This document shows positions 52,527 to 64,000 of a stretch of DNA of 64,000 nt, piece by piece. The DNA comes from a bacterium (GTDB lineage Bacteria; Electryoneota; Electryoneia; Electryoneales; Electryoneaceae): the NCBI GenBank assembly GCA_020444265.1, contig JAHLLH010000001.1:496001-560000 (forward strand), written 5' to 3'. The notes under the pieces are model-generated. The model worked only from the letters and a program-made list of their open reading frames with translations. It was not told the origin of the DNA and searched no databases. Numbering within the stretch: the stretch's first letter is position 1; every line of letters begins with the position of its first letter. The translations under genes were made by a program, and so were the position numbers.

Positions 52527-55270
52527 TACCGTCGCCTCCTCGGCAATGGACGAACATTTGGTGGAGCATCAAGTGGCAGGGTATACCGCCGCTCCACACG
52601 AGTCACAACCTTTTCACCTTCCTTCATACCTGGTCGGAAGGTGACTTCTTCAAGCCCAGTGATCAAGGCTCTCGCGAGACCACGTCCCGGAGGATCCTCC
52701 ATCACCACACGGAAATCTTCTGCCCTGCCGTCAGTGTCGACAATGTAGCGAAGGAGAACTTCGCCTCCCGTCCCCTGGATAACCTCCTGAGGCAGAAGTT
52801 GACGCGACTCAAGAATCGAGGACAGGGCTGATATATCACCCACAATTTCTGGTGTAGAATCTACCTCGTCTTCGCCAAGCGATTCGATATCAGCAAACTC
52901 TTCTTCTATCGACGTCGAATCGTTCATCGCCTCCCGGTTTCGCAAACGGGCAATCTCCGTTAGGATGGCCTCCGCACGAATCGCCTGATCGCTGCTCGGA
53001 TACGTTTCCGCAACCTCGTTGAAAATATCTTCTGCCAGTTCCGGTTCATTCATTATGTCACCGGCAATCCAGGCAGAAGCAAATAGTGCTTTGGGCGCGT
53101 AGGGAGACTCGGGATAGGTCGAGACCAACCAGCGATAGCGGGTAAAGGCCTCATTTGGATCATCTTCTATCAGGTAAAGCTTCTCTGCTTCACGAAAGGC
53201 ATCTTCATCCGGTTTCACTACTTCTTCCACGACTCGCCCAAGTTCATTCCTGGCATACTTACCATGACGAGTTGCAGCATAGTCATCTGCAAGCACATGG
53301 AAAAGTGAATCGGCCTGTGTCGAATCACCTTGTAAATTAGAAATGTGCACAAGGGCGAGGATAGCCCGCGCCTGGACACTATCCGCATTAGGTGGATGTG
53401 CAAGCTCATTGAAAATAGTGCGAGCGGAATCTGGTTGATTCAGATCGAAAAGAAGCACTTCGCCCAGCTGGAATCGAATCTCCTGCAAGGAGCTTCGCAT
53501 CACATTGAGACTATCCAGAACAGGCTGCGGATCGAACAAACGTATGATGGTCCCCGACTCCTCTTCAGCTTCCTCGACCGGTTCAGATTGTTCGACTGGA
53601 ACTGCAGTACCCAGACTATCAAGTGTTATCTGACCCGTCGCAACACCTTCAGCTATCCTTGACTGATCAGATAGCGATAGCCCTTTTTCCGGTATTGCTG
53701 GACCAAGTACGTGTTCAGCGGATGCGTCCTCAAGGGTGCCAGGCAGCAATGTCCTTCGTAGCGGCTCTACTATCGGACGTGTTTCCTTAATTGAGGATGA
53801 GGTTGCGGAATCTACAGAATCGATTTTTGAGACCTGAACTGTATCGACTCCTGCAATTGGCATTTCTTCCGCAGCCAAGGTATCGGATTGCTCAGATGGC
53901 ATTACAGACAACTTCGCCGGGATAGAAATTGAATCAGCTAACGCTACAACTGAAGTACTATCCGATCTTTTACTCACATCAATGGAGTCTGTTTGAATGG
54001 AATCAATCGAAGTTGTATCCACTTCCGGTAAGACGAGAGAGTCCCTGTAGGCAGTCATGAACAGCGGGAGGAGATGAAGCGAATCAAATGCGAGCGAATC
54101 AAAGTAGCTGGTTGCCTGTAGCAGGCTGTCATTCTGTGGATCGATCGGGTCGACGATCCATTCCTGCGTTATATCAATCCGCTGAACGATTTTTTTCCTG
54201 TTTAGCCCGAGATCATCAACACGATTGACCAGGTTAAGCATCGTGTCCGCTTTCAGGGCATAGAGGCTGCGAGACTTTTCAACACGTCCCTTGTCAAAAT
54301 TTTCCTTTGCCTCTTTCCTTAGGCTCAACAAACGAAGCTGGATCATCCCCTTTTCATAATAAGCCTGCGCTGCGGCATCCGATCGTTTGTAATTCTCAAT
54401 GACACGGTCTAATTCTCCCATTGCTTCATCAATGCGACCCAACTCAACCATCGCGAGAGCCAATTGGACTCGCACACGCCCATGCTCCTCATAGTAACGC
54501 TTATCGCTAAGTAAAGCGTCAAATTTTGCTACCGCCTGCTTGGGTTCACCTGACAACAATAATGAACGACCTAAAAGCAGCTGGATCTGAAATGTCAGAC
54601 TGCGTGTGTTTGTAAATTTCAATGCCTGCGAAAGGTGTTTTACAGCACTCTCGTAGCGCTCTTCACGAAACGCTGCTTCCCCTGCTCGCCAGTAGCTTTC
54701 GCCCAGTATCTGTTCGTCATCAGCCGTTTCTGTGATCTTGGCAAATTCCTCTTCAGCTTTTACGAAAAGGGAATCATCATAATAGAGTTCTGCCAGTGCA
54801 AAAAGTGCACCGCTGACCAAGGCAGGGTCTTCCGTATCACCAATCAAACCTCTAAGCTGGGATGTTGCTTCCTGCCTTTTTTTCAGCTTGACATTGGTTC
54901 TGCCGATCCAGAGTTGAGTTTCCTGACGGAAGGGGCTGTCCGGGTAGTTGGATTGCAGCTCCTCAAATTTCCGGAGTGCTTTGTGATAGTCCTGAAGCCA
55001 GTAATAGGACTGGCCCATGATGAAGAGCGCATCATCGATATACTTTGACTCGGGGTAGTATTCAATCAGACGTCCACCAGCATCAACAGCCTTTGTATAA
55101 CCGGCTGGCTTTGAATTGAGATCCGTTGAGCGTTCCCGCTCCTGTTCGCCCGTCTTGAAATAGTGTTTGGTGTTGTAAAAAGCGTTGAAATAGCTGCATC
55201 CTACACTTGTGGATGCCAGAAGCAGCCAAACGGCGAACGGCAGCAGGGATGGTAGGCGTCTTCTTCTCAT
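52526..55270 (-). CDS. TPR lipoprotein with C-terminal TonB-type domain
   Basis: 914 aa. Lipobox LLLASTSVGCS predicts a lipoprotein. Residues ~40-370 and ~600-810 hold TPR repeats (YPESKYIDDALFIMGQSYYWLQDYHKALRKFEEL, YPDSPFRQETQLWIGRTNVKLKK), typical of BamD/YbgF-like envelope proteins; between them is a long Ser/Asp/Thr-rich linker (~400-600) with repeated STSIDS-type phrases. The last ~85 residues (GGEVLLRYIVDTDGRAEDFRVV, GLARALITGLEEVTFRPG) match the TonB C-terminal domain. TPR plus TonB-C on one lipoprotein suggests an envelope assembly role; no TonB TM anchor exists. Start and stop overlap the neighbouring genes by 1 bp each. Confidence 0.75.
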   Translation of the reverse strand: MRRRRLPSLLPFAVWLLLASTSVGCSYFNAFYNTKHYFKTGEQERERSTDLNSKPAGYTKAVDAGGRLIEYYPESKYIDDALFIMGQSYYWLQDYHKALRKFEELQSNYPDSPFRQETQLWIGRTNVKLKKRQEATSQLRGLIGDTEDPALVSGALFALAELYYDDSLFVKAEEEFAKITETADDEQILGESYWRAGEAAFREERYESAVKHLSQALKFTNTRSLTFQIQLLLGRSLLLSGEPKQAVAKFDALLSDKRYYEEHGRVRVQLALAMVELGRIDEAMGELDRVIENYKRSDAAAQAYYEKGMIQLRLLSLRKEAKENFDKGRVEKSRSLYALKADTMLNLVNRVDDLGLNRKKIVQRIDITQEWIVDPIDPQNDSLLQATSYFDSLAFDSLHLLPLFMTAYRDSLVLPEVDTTSIDSIQTDSIDVSKRSDSTSVVALADSISIPAKLSVMPSEQSDTLAAEEMPIAGVDTVQVSKIDSVDSATSSSIKETRPIVEPLRRTLLPGTLEDASAEHVLGPAIPEKGLSLSDQSRIAEGVATGQITLDSLGTAVPVEQSEPVEEAEEESGTIIRLFDPQPVLDSLNVMRSSLQEIRFQLGEVLLFDLNQPDSARTIFNELAHPPNADSVQARAILALVHISNLQGDSTQADSLFHVLADDYAATRHGKYARNELGRVVEEVVKPDEDAFREAEKLYLIEDDPNEAFTRYRWLVSTYPESPYAPKALFASAWIAGDIMNEPELAEDIFNEVAETYPSSDQAIRAEAILTEIARLRNREAMNDSTSIEEEFADIESLGEDEVDSTPEIVGDISALSSILESRQLLPQEVIQGTGGEVLLRYIVDTDGRAEDFRVVMEDPPGRGLARALITGLEEVTFRPGMKEGEKVVTRVERRYTLPLDAPPNVRPLPRRRR

Positions 55271-56052
55271 CAGTTCTCTGGATCCAGTGTTTGTATCGCT
55301 TGTACGATCGCTGGTAAAGCGACTCCCGATGGCTCGGCCAGATGCACATCAGCCAGTGGAGTAAGATCTGTTCTGTCCGGATTGATTTCTACAAGATAGG
55401 CTCCGGCTGCCTTAGCGATCTGCGGTAAAGCCGCTGCGGGATAGACGGCTGCAGATGTGCCGACAGACAGAAAGATTTCACACTGTTCTGCTTCACTCCA
55501 TGCCCGTTGGATTTCTGCTTCCGGGAGCATTTCGCCAAACCAGACTACATCAGGGCGCAGCAATCCTTTTCCACAGTCCGGGCAACCGGGCAGTTCTCCT
55601 TCACGGAATTGCATGGCTGCCCTCGGGTCGTCCGGCAAAAACAGGGACTTGCAGTCCTGGCATTTGTTGCGTTGGATATTGCCATGAAGCTCGACCACAT
55701 CTGAAGATCCAGCTTCTCTGTGTAGGTTGTCTATATTCTGGGTCACAAGCGTGAAACTCTTCAACAGCTGCTCCAGTTCCGCGAGAGCAATGTGCCCGGG
55801 GTTTGGGCTAACCTTGCTCATCAGATCACGTCTCCAGGTATACCACTCCCAGACACGTTCAGGATTACGGATGAACGCTTCGACGTTCGCCAGCTCTTCC
55901 GGGCGGAATTTATTCCACAATCCATCCGCCTCCCGAAAGGTTGGAACCCCACTCTCTTTCGATACTCCCGCCCCCGTCAGGACGCAGACACTCCCTGCTG
56001 ACAGCAAGCGCTCCGCGAGAGCACGGTATGTTTCTCTTGCTTGCTGTTCCAT
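55270..56052 (-). CDS. cobB: NAD-dependent protein deacylase, SIR2 family
   Basis: 260 aa. GAGVSKESGVPTFR (~27-40, NAD site), TQNIDNLHREAG (~104-115), catalytic His123 in ELHGN, and a zinc site with Cys131, Cys134, Cys157 and Cys160. All catalytic residues are kept. The Ala/Tyr-Arg substrate pocket typical of desuccinylases is not obvious; deacetylase or another deacylase activity is possible. First gene of the six-gene operon (sirtuin - TPR/TonB - pyrK - pyrD - rlpA - cdsA), divergent from rpsT. Confidence 0.93.
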   Translation of the reverse strand: MEQQARETYRALAERLLSAGSVCVLTGAGVSKESGVPTFREADGLWNKFRPEELANVEAFIRNPERVWEWYTWRRDLMSKVSPNPGHIALAELEQLLKSFTLVTQNIDNLHREAGSSDVVELHGNIQRNKCQDCKSLFLPDDPRAAMQFREGELPGCPDCGKGLLRPDVVWFGEMLPEAEIQRAWSEAEQCEIFLSVGTSAAVYPAAALPQIAKAAGAYLVEINPDRTDLTPLADVHLAEPSGVALPAIVQAIQTLDPEN

Positions 56053-56110
56053 GTGACCCTATATTTGCACGCTACGAACGAAAAACAGTGTTTAAGGTTC
56101 AGGAAGTACG

Positions 56111-56368
56111 ATGCCACAGCATAAGTCTTGTGAAAAGCGCATGCGCACCAGCGCCCGTTCCCGTTCCCGTAACCGGGCCTACCGCGCCATGCTGAAGAAG
56201 GCCATCCGTGAGGTGCGCGAAGCCGCGTCCCAGAAGGACGCCCAGACCGCACTGGTCAACGCGAACAAGCTGTTGGACCGTATCGCGGGCAAGGGAATCA
56301 TCCACAAGAACCGTGCTGCTGACAAGAAGGCCCGTCTCAATGCCTTCGTCAGCCAGATGCAGGGTTGA
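56111..56368 (+). CDS. rpsT: 30S ribosomal protein S20
   Basis: 85 aa, all helical and very basic: MPQHKSCEKRMRTSARSRSRNRAYRAMLKKAIREV, KGIIHKNRAADKKARLNAFV near the end. It binds 16S rRNA early in 30S assembly. Codon use is highly biased (C/G-ending) as for ribosomal genes. A terminator with a T-run follows at 56402. Confidence 0.95.
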   Translation: MPQHKSCEKRMRTSARSRSRNRAYRAMLKKAIREVREAASQKDAQTALVNANKLLDRIAGKGIIHKNRAADKKARLNAFVSQMQG

Positions 56369-56401
56369 TTCCAGCCGGTACCTCATTTGATTTGACCTTT
56401 C

Positions 56402-56430
56402 ACGGGGAGCGCTCGTCGCTTCCCGTTTTT
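56402..56430 (+). terminator. Intrinsic terminator of rpsT
   Basis: ACGGGGAGCG (56402-56411) pairs with CGCTTCCCGT (56417-56426) with one G-U pair; CTCGT loop and a T-run to 56430. A second imperfect hairpin (GAGCTTG/CAAGCTC, ~56460-56485) lies further on, before the guaB stop. Confidence 0.8.
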
Positions 56431-56519
56431 GTTTGCTCCCCAGCCTCATCTCACAGACAGAGCTTGCCCCGTGAAGGACAAGCTCTACGTTGCTCGCAAA
56501 GGACCGGGTGGCTCCGAGG

Positions 56520-60579
<4,060 letters not shown>

Positions 60580-60723
60580 GGCTCAAGTCGGTATGTAAGA
60601 TCGAACGGGAATATACGCCCGTTCGTATTGGCCTGCAATCAAGAATGCATACTTCCTCTTGCCTCCTGTACAGGCAAGGTCTACTTTGCGTGGATCAGAT
60701 AAAGGAAGGGAGGTAGCATTCTC

Positions 60724-62400
60724 GTGCGCTGGAAGACACTATTCCTCCTTACATATGTCATTGTTGCGGTTCTCCTTTTTTCGCAGACGGTTTACGCGAA
60801 CCCCGTGGAAAGTACGCATTCCGTCCACTGGACCTCCCTCCTGCCCCCCCTTGTTGCCATTGGACTCGCTCTCCTTTTGCGAGAGGTTGTTGGTTCCCTG
60901 CTTCTTGGAATACTTGTTGGGACCTTTCTTCTCAATCCAGGCCACCCTTTTCGAGCTTTGCTCGCGATTCCAGTTGATCTGTTACCACAGGCACTTGCAG
61001 ATACGGGCCACGCATCGATTGTCATCTTCAGCTTGTTGCTCGGCGGTATGGTGGGCATCATGGCCCGGTCAGGTGGCATGGCGGGGCTAGTTCAGGCGCT
61101 CAGTCGACTCGCGACCACACGTCGTGGTGCTATGCTTGTCACATGGTTGATGGGAATAATTATATTTTTTGATGATTACGCAAACACTTTACTTGTAGGC
61201 AATACGGTTCGCCCCTACACGGATAAACTTGGAATCTCTCGAGCAAAACTATCCTACATCGTTGATTCCACTGCGGCACCTGTCGCTTCCATCGCCGTTA
61301 TCAGTACCTGGGTCGGTTTTGAGGTTGGGTTGATTCGGGATGCAGCAGAATCCCTGCACCTGATCGACGATGCCTACATCCTCTTCCTTCGCTCAATCCC
61401 ATATAGCTCCTACAGCCTGTTCGCGTTGGCAATGGTCGCAGCCATCGCCTGGTGGGGACGTGATCTTCAACCCATGCGATCAATTGAGCAAGATGCTTCG
61501 AAAGGAAACGACAGTAGCAAGCAATTGAGTGACCGCGATCTTATGGAAGGGCGCGCACCAGGACGTCATGCCATTCTTTCCGCTCTACTCCCTATCTGTA
61601 TGGTCATTTTAGCAACATTCGCGGGACTCTACATATCCGGTATTTCCAACGTCCCTGCTGGTTCATCCCTCTCAGTCATTCTCGGCGCGTCCGATTCTTC
61701 TTCCGTTCTGCTGGCCGCCTCCTTTCTTGGACTGGTAACTGCCGCAGTCCTTTCTTTGATTGTTGGGAGGGAAAAGATTGGTGACGTTTCGGAAGCAATG
61801 ATTGATGGAATGCGTGCCATGATCCCAGCGATGGTAATCCTGCTGCTTGCCTGGTCGATTGGTGAAGTCTGCACACGATTGGGTACCGCTGAATTCATCG
61901 TGGATGCCGTAGCCGTGGGTATGCCCCCCGTGCTGATTCCCGTCTCCCTGTTTATCATTTCGGGATTGGTTGCCTTCTCGACAGGGACGTCATGGGGTGC
62001 AATGGCAATTCTAATCCCGATCGCGCTCCCAATCGCGCACGACATCCCCCTTGCCGCAGGAATGGAACAAGCCGACGTATTCCACATCATACTGGGCTCC
62101 ATTGGTGCTGTGCTTGCTGGAGCGACTTTTGGAGACCACTGTAGCCCCATATCGGATACAACGATTCTCTCATCCATGGCCAGCGGTTGCAACCATATTG
62201 ACCATGTGCGAAGCCAGATTCCCTACGCACTCATCACAGCAGGATTTGCGATCTTGTTCGGCTATCTGCCTGCTGGCTTGGGGTTTTACCCTCTTCCCGG
62301 GCTCTTGCTCGGAATCGTCCTTCTGTTTGCATTGGTGCGCTTCTTTCCCCCAACTTTAGACAGTTCCACTTCAACCCACCACCATGGAGACCACGACTGA
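60724..62400 (+). CDS. NhaC-type Na+/H+ antiporter
   Basis: 558 aa, GTG start with GGGAGG ten bases upstream. About eleven TM segments after a signal-like first helix. The family signature GDHCSPISDTTILSSMASGCNHIDHVRSQIPYAL is at ~470-505; also FFDDYANTLLVGNTVRPYTDKL and FSTGTSWGAMAILIPIALPIAHD. It exchanges Na+ (or in relatives, malate/lactate) for protons at the inner membrane. Loops ~250-280 are long and polar. Substrate inside the NhaC family cannot be read off. Confidence 0.88.
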   Translation: MRWKTLFLLTYVIVAVLLFSQTVYANPVESTHSVHWTSLLPPLVAIGLALLLREVVGSLLLGILVGTFLLNPGHPFRALLAIPVDLLPQALADTGHASIVIFSLLLGGMVGIMARSGGMAGLVQALSRLATTRRGAMLVTWLMGIIIFFDDYANTLLVGNTVRPYTDKLGISRAKLSYIVDSTAAPVASIAVISTWVGFEVGLIRDAAESLHLIDDAYILFLRSIPYSSYSLFALAMVAAIAWWGRDLQPMRSIEQDASKGNDSSKQLSDRDLMEGRAPGRHAILSALLPICMVILATFAGLYISGISNVPAGSSLSVILGASDSSSVLLAASFLGLVTAAVLSLIVGREKIGDVSEAMIDGMRAMIPAMVILLLAWSIGEVCTRLGTAEFIVDAVAVGMPPVLIPVSLFIISGLVAFSTGTSWGAMAILIPIALPIAHDIPLAAGMEQADVFHIILGSIGAVLAGATFGDHCSPISDTTILSSMASGCNHIDHVRSQIPYALITAGFAILFGYLPAGLGFYPLPGLLLGIVLLFALVRFFPPTLDSSTSTHHHGDHD

Positions 62401-62580
62401 CCCGTTTGTGATCAGTTTTCAAACACTCGAAGCGATAGGAAAACAGCTTCCTTCAAGGGTCTGTTTGCCGTTGTCGTATTGCTTCGTTTAGTCGTGGAAT
62501 GTACCTTCCACCTTCGATTTTATACGTTTCAACCGTGTCCCGTCGGCCAGTCCACGGCGGGCGAACCACATGGAGTTGGC
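62401..62580. other. Intergenic region before the Wzz-like gene
   Basis: No gene. A hairpin (CCCGTCG/CGGCGGG, one G-U, ~62538-62560) lies just upstream of the start of the next gene. I see no JUMPStart/ops element of the kind found before O-antigen clusters. Confidence 0.3.
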
Positions 62581-63801
62581 ATGTCGCCGTCAGGGAAGAA
62601 TGAACAGGTGGGCGCCACCCTCTGGGATCATCTTGCTCTCATTATGAAATGGCGCAAGTTGTTCACCGTTGTCCTCACATTTGTTGCCATCGGTGCAGTG
62701 GCATATGCTTTGGTTGCGCAGGTCTGGTTCAAAACGGAAAGTCGTATTCTCCCGCCCCCTGCGAACAATTTCGGCCTGGGCAGTATTCTTCCTGGTTTAA
62801 ACATGGGAGCACTCGGTGCTGGATCGCTTCTGTCGGATGAGTCAAACCTTGTGGCGAATGTCCTTGAGAGTAGAACGTTGCGTGATGCTGTAATCGACAC
62901 CTTCCAGTGGATGGAGCGCGAGGAATACAAGTACCGGATCTCAGCTTACAAACGATACACCAAGCTGATCCAATGGGAATTGACCGAAGACGGCGCCATT
63001 TCTCTTGAGGTCGAGGAGGAATCGCCTGAACTGGCCCAATCAACAGCTCAGTTCATTCTCGACTACCTCATGAGTGAATACATTCGAATTTCAACTCTCC
63101 AAGCTGGTCAGCAGCGGAGCTTCATCGAAAAACGCGTCGATGAAAACCTCAAGGCCATTGAGATAGCCGAAAACTCCATGATGGCGTTCCAGAAACAAAC
63201 AGGTGTCATCTCAGTAGAGGATCAATTACGCACATCGGTGGAAGCCGTTGCTCAACTAAGCACAGAACTCTACTCAGCAGAAGTTCAGCTTGAAGTATTC
63301 AAAAAGACACTTCCGCCCAGCTCATCGGAAGTACTAATGGCGCAGCAGCAGGTAAACGCATTGCGTGACAAGTTGGACGAGCTAAACGAGGTTGGTGAAA
63401 ACAACTCGAAGGACTTTTTCATCTCAATCAATCAGGGTCCTGAAGTCGGCATTCAGTTTTTCCGTCTGCAGCGCGAGATTGAAACTCAAGCTCTCATCCT
63501 TCAATTCCTGATCCCGCAGATGGAGCAGGCGAAGATCCTAGAAGAACAAGACAAGAGTACGATGATCGTACTCGATCAGCCCATGCTTCCTGATCGCAAA
63601 TCACGTCCCAAGCGAGCCTTGGTTGTCATCGCTGCATTGTTCGTCGCCTTTATCGTACTCTACCTGATAGTCGCGTTCATCGAATGGCTGCGTTTGATGC
63701 AGATTCGGGATAAAGAACAGTACGAAAAAGTGGACTTTGTACTCGATAGTGCGAAACCTACACGCTTTTTTGGAAAAGACAGAAACGATTCAATCGAGTG
63801 A
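62581..63801 (+). CDS. Wzz/GumC-like polysaccharide chain-length determinant
   Basis: 406 aa from ATG 62581 (GGAG five bases upstream); the frame runs 34 codons further with no better start. TM1 (~30-50, LFTVVLTFVAIGAVAYALV), periplasmic region with a coiled coil (~150-270), and TM2 (~340-362, RALVVIAALFVAFIVLYLIVAFI). The PDRKSRPKRA motif just before TM2 is typical of Wzz-type proteins. No C-terminal tyrosine kinase domain. It sets chain length of a surface polysaccharide. The next gene starts in its stop codon (GTGA). Confidence 0.88.
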   Translation: MSPSGKNEQVGATLWDHLALIMKWRKLFTVVLTFVAIGAVAYALVAQVWFKTESRILPPPANNFGLGSILPGLNMGALGAGSLLSDESNLVANVLESRTLRDAVIDTFQWMEREEYKYRISAYKRYTKLIQWELTEDGAISLEVEEESPELAQSTAQFILDYLMSEYIRISTLQAGQQRSFIEKRVDENLKAIEIAENSMMAFQKQTGVISVEDQLRTSVEAVAQLSTELYSAEVQLEVFKKTLPPSSSEVLMAQQQVNALRDKLDELNEVGENNSKDFFISINQGPEVGIQFFRLQREIETQALILQFLIPQMEQAKILEEQDKSTMIVLDQPMLPDRKSRPKRALVVIAALFVAFIVLYLIVAFIEWLRLMQIRDKEQYEKVDFVLDSAKPTRFFGKDRNDSIE

Positions 63802-64000
63802 GTGTCCTGCAGTACATTGAAGAGCGGAGCGGGATACGCCACGCACCCTTCCTCTTCCTAATTGCCCTCGGTGTGATCGGTATTGCCACACTGGGGTATT
63901 CTCAGATTGGAACCACCGCAGTCATTGCGGTGGCCGCAGGGATCCTCTTTGTCTATTTCGCAGCTTGGCGTGCAGAAACTTTCCCGTTGTTATTCCTAGT
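63798..64000 (+). CDS. Membrane protein, start only (probable polysaccharide polymerase or ligase)
   Basis: GTG at 63798 overlapping the Wzz-like stop by 4 bp; the frame is open to the window edge. The 67 visible residues begin MSVLQYIEERSGIRHAPFLF and contain two hydrophobic segments (LFLIALGVIGIATLGY and AVIAVAAGILFVYFAAW). Position right after a Wzz-like gene and TM pattern suggest an O-antigen ligase/polymerase-type protein, but only the N-terminus is present. Confidence 0.5.
   Translation, partial: MSVLQYIEERSGIRHAPFLFLIALGVIGIATLGYSQIGTTAVIAVAAGILFVYFAAWRAETFPLLFL

Overview
The window is a gene-dense bacterial chromosome segment of about 50% GC by eye. It shows no insertion sequence, phage, CRISPR array or rRNA. 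It looks Gram-negative: it has an RND/MFP/TolC efflux set, an Omp85-type barrel, lipoproteins with lipoboxes, RlpA and a Wzz-like protein. A secreted protein ends in the PNPFNPST-type C-terminal domain typical of the Fibrobacteres-Chlorobi-Bacteroidetes (FCB) superphylum and related uncultivated phyla (KSB1, Latescibacteria, Marinimicrobia and similar). That lineage is an inference from gene content; nothing here fixes species or phylum.

Layout. 1-0.7 kb: the tail of a membrane protein and a structured spacer. 0.7-7.1 kb (minus): a TetR-controlled tripartite efflux operon with a 9+9 bp operator palindrome at the regulator start; the RND pump lacks the usual proton-relay residues. 7.2-7.4 kb: tRNA-Leu(CAG) with a near-consensus promoter and a terminator. 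7.4-10.1 kb (minus): an HDOD protein and an acidic protein of unknown function. 10.2-12.3 kb (plus): a possible structured RNA ending in a UUCG-loop terminator, then a secreted thioredoxin-fold-like protein and a creatininase. 12.3-21.0 kb (minus): an eleven-gene chemosensory operon, cheA-cheW-cheD2-cheR-cheB-cheD1-HDOD-receiver-cheX-like-cheY-cheX, with no receptor and no flagellar gene. 21.5-24.3 kb (plus): a TreT-like glycosyltransferase, a small unknown protein and a MerR-type-HTH/receiver fusion. 24.4-28.3 kb (plus): biotin carboxylase, biotin carrier and ATP-dependent PEP carboxykinase.

28.4-37.4 kb (minus): pheS-pheT-coiled-coil gene-zapA-6S RNA-rny, followed by hutH translationally coupled to a YtcJ-type amidohydrolase. 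37.7-49.4 kb (plus): argF, a MEMO1-family protein with an N-terminal extension, a YyaL-like protein without its CxxC, a large secreted protein with a C-terminal sorting-type domain, a DUF202-like protein, then Omp85/DUF4390-like/NtrY-like kinase. 49.5-56.1 kb (minus): a tight operon, sirtuin - TPR/TonB-C lipoprotein - pyrK - pyrD - rlpA - cdsA. 56.1 kb (plus): rpsT. 56.5-60.6 kb (minus): a GH2-like/Yip1-like fusion followed by guaB. 60.7-64 kb (plus): an NhaC-type antiporter and the start of a surface-polysaccharide locus (Wzz-like, then a membrane protein cut by the window edge).

Working together: the che genes form a complete core (kinase, coupling protein, methylation pair, deamidases, regulators, phosphatase-family proteins) that must act on receptors and an output encoded elsewhere. 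pheST, argF, pyrKD, guaB, rpsT, rny, zapA and 6S RNA are housekeeping. The most unusual items are the che cluster with its Cys-less CheD, the altered RND pump, the GH2-like/Yip1 protein that appears to have lost catalytic residues, the MEMO1 fusion, the TPR-TonB lipoprotein and the structured RNA candidate near 10.4 kb. All functional calls come from reading motifs; no database search was run.
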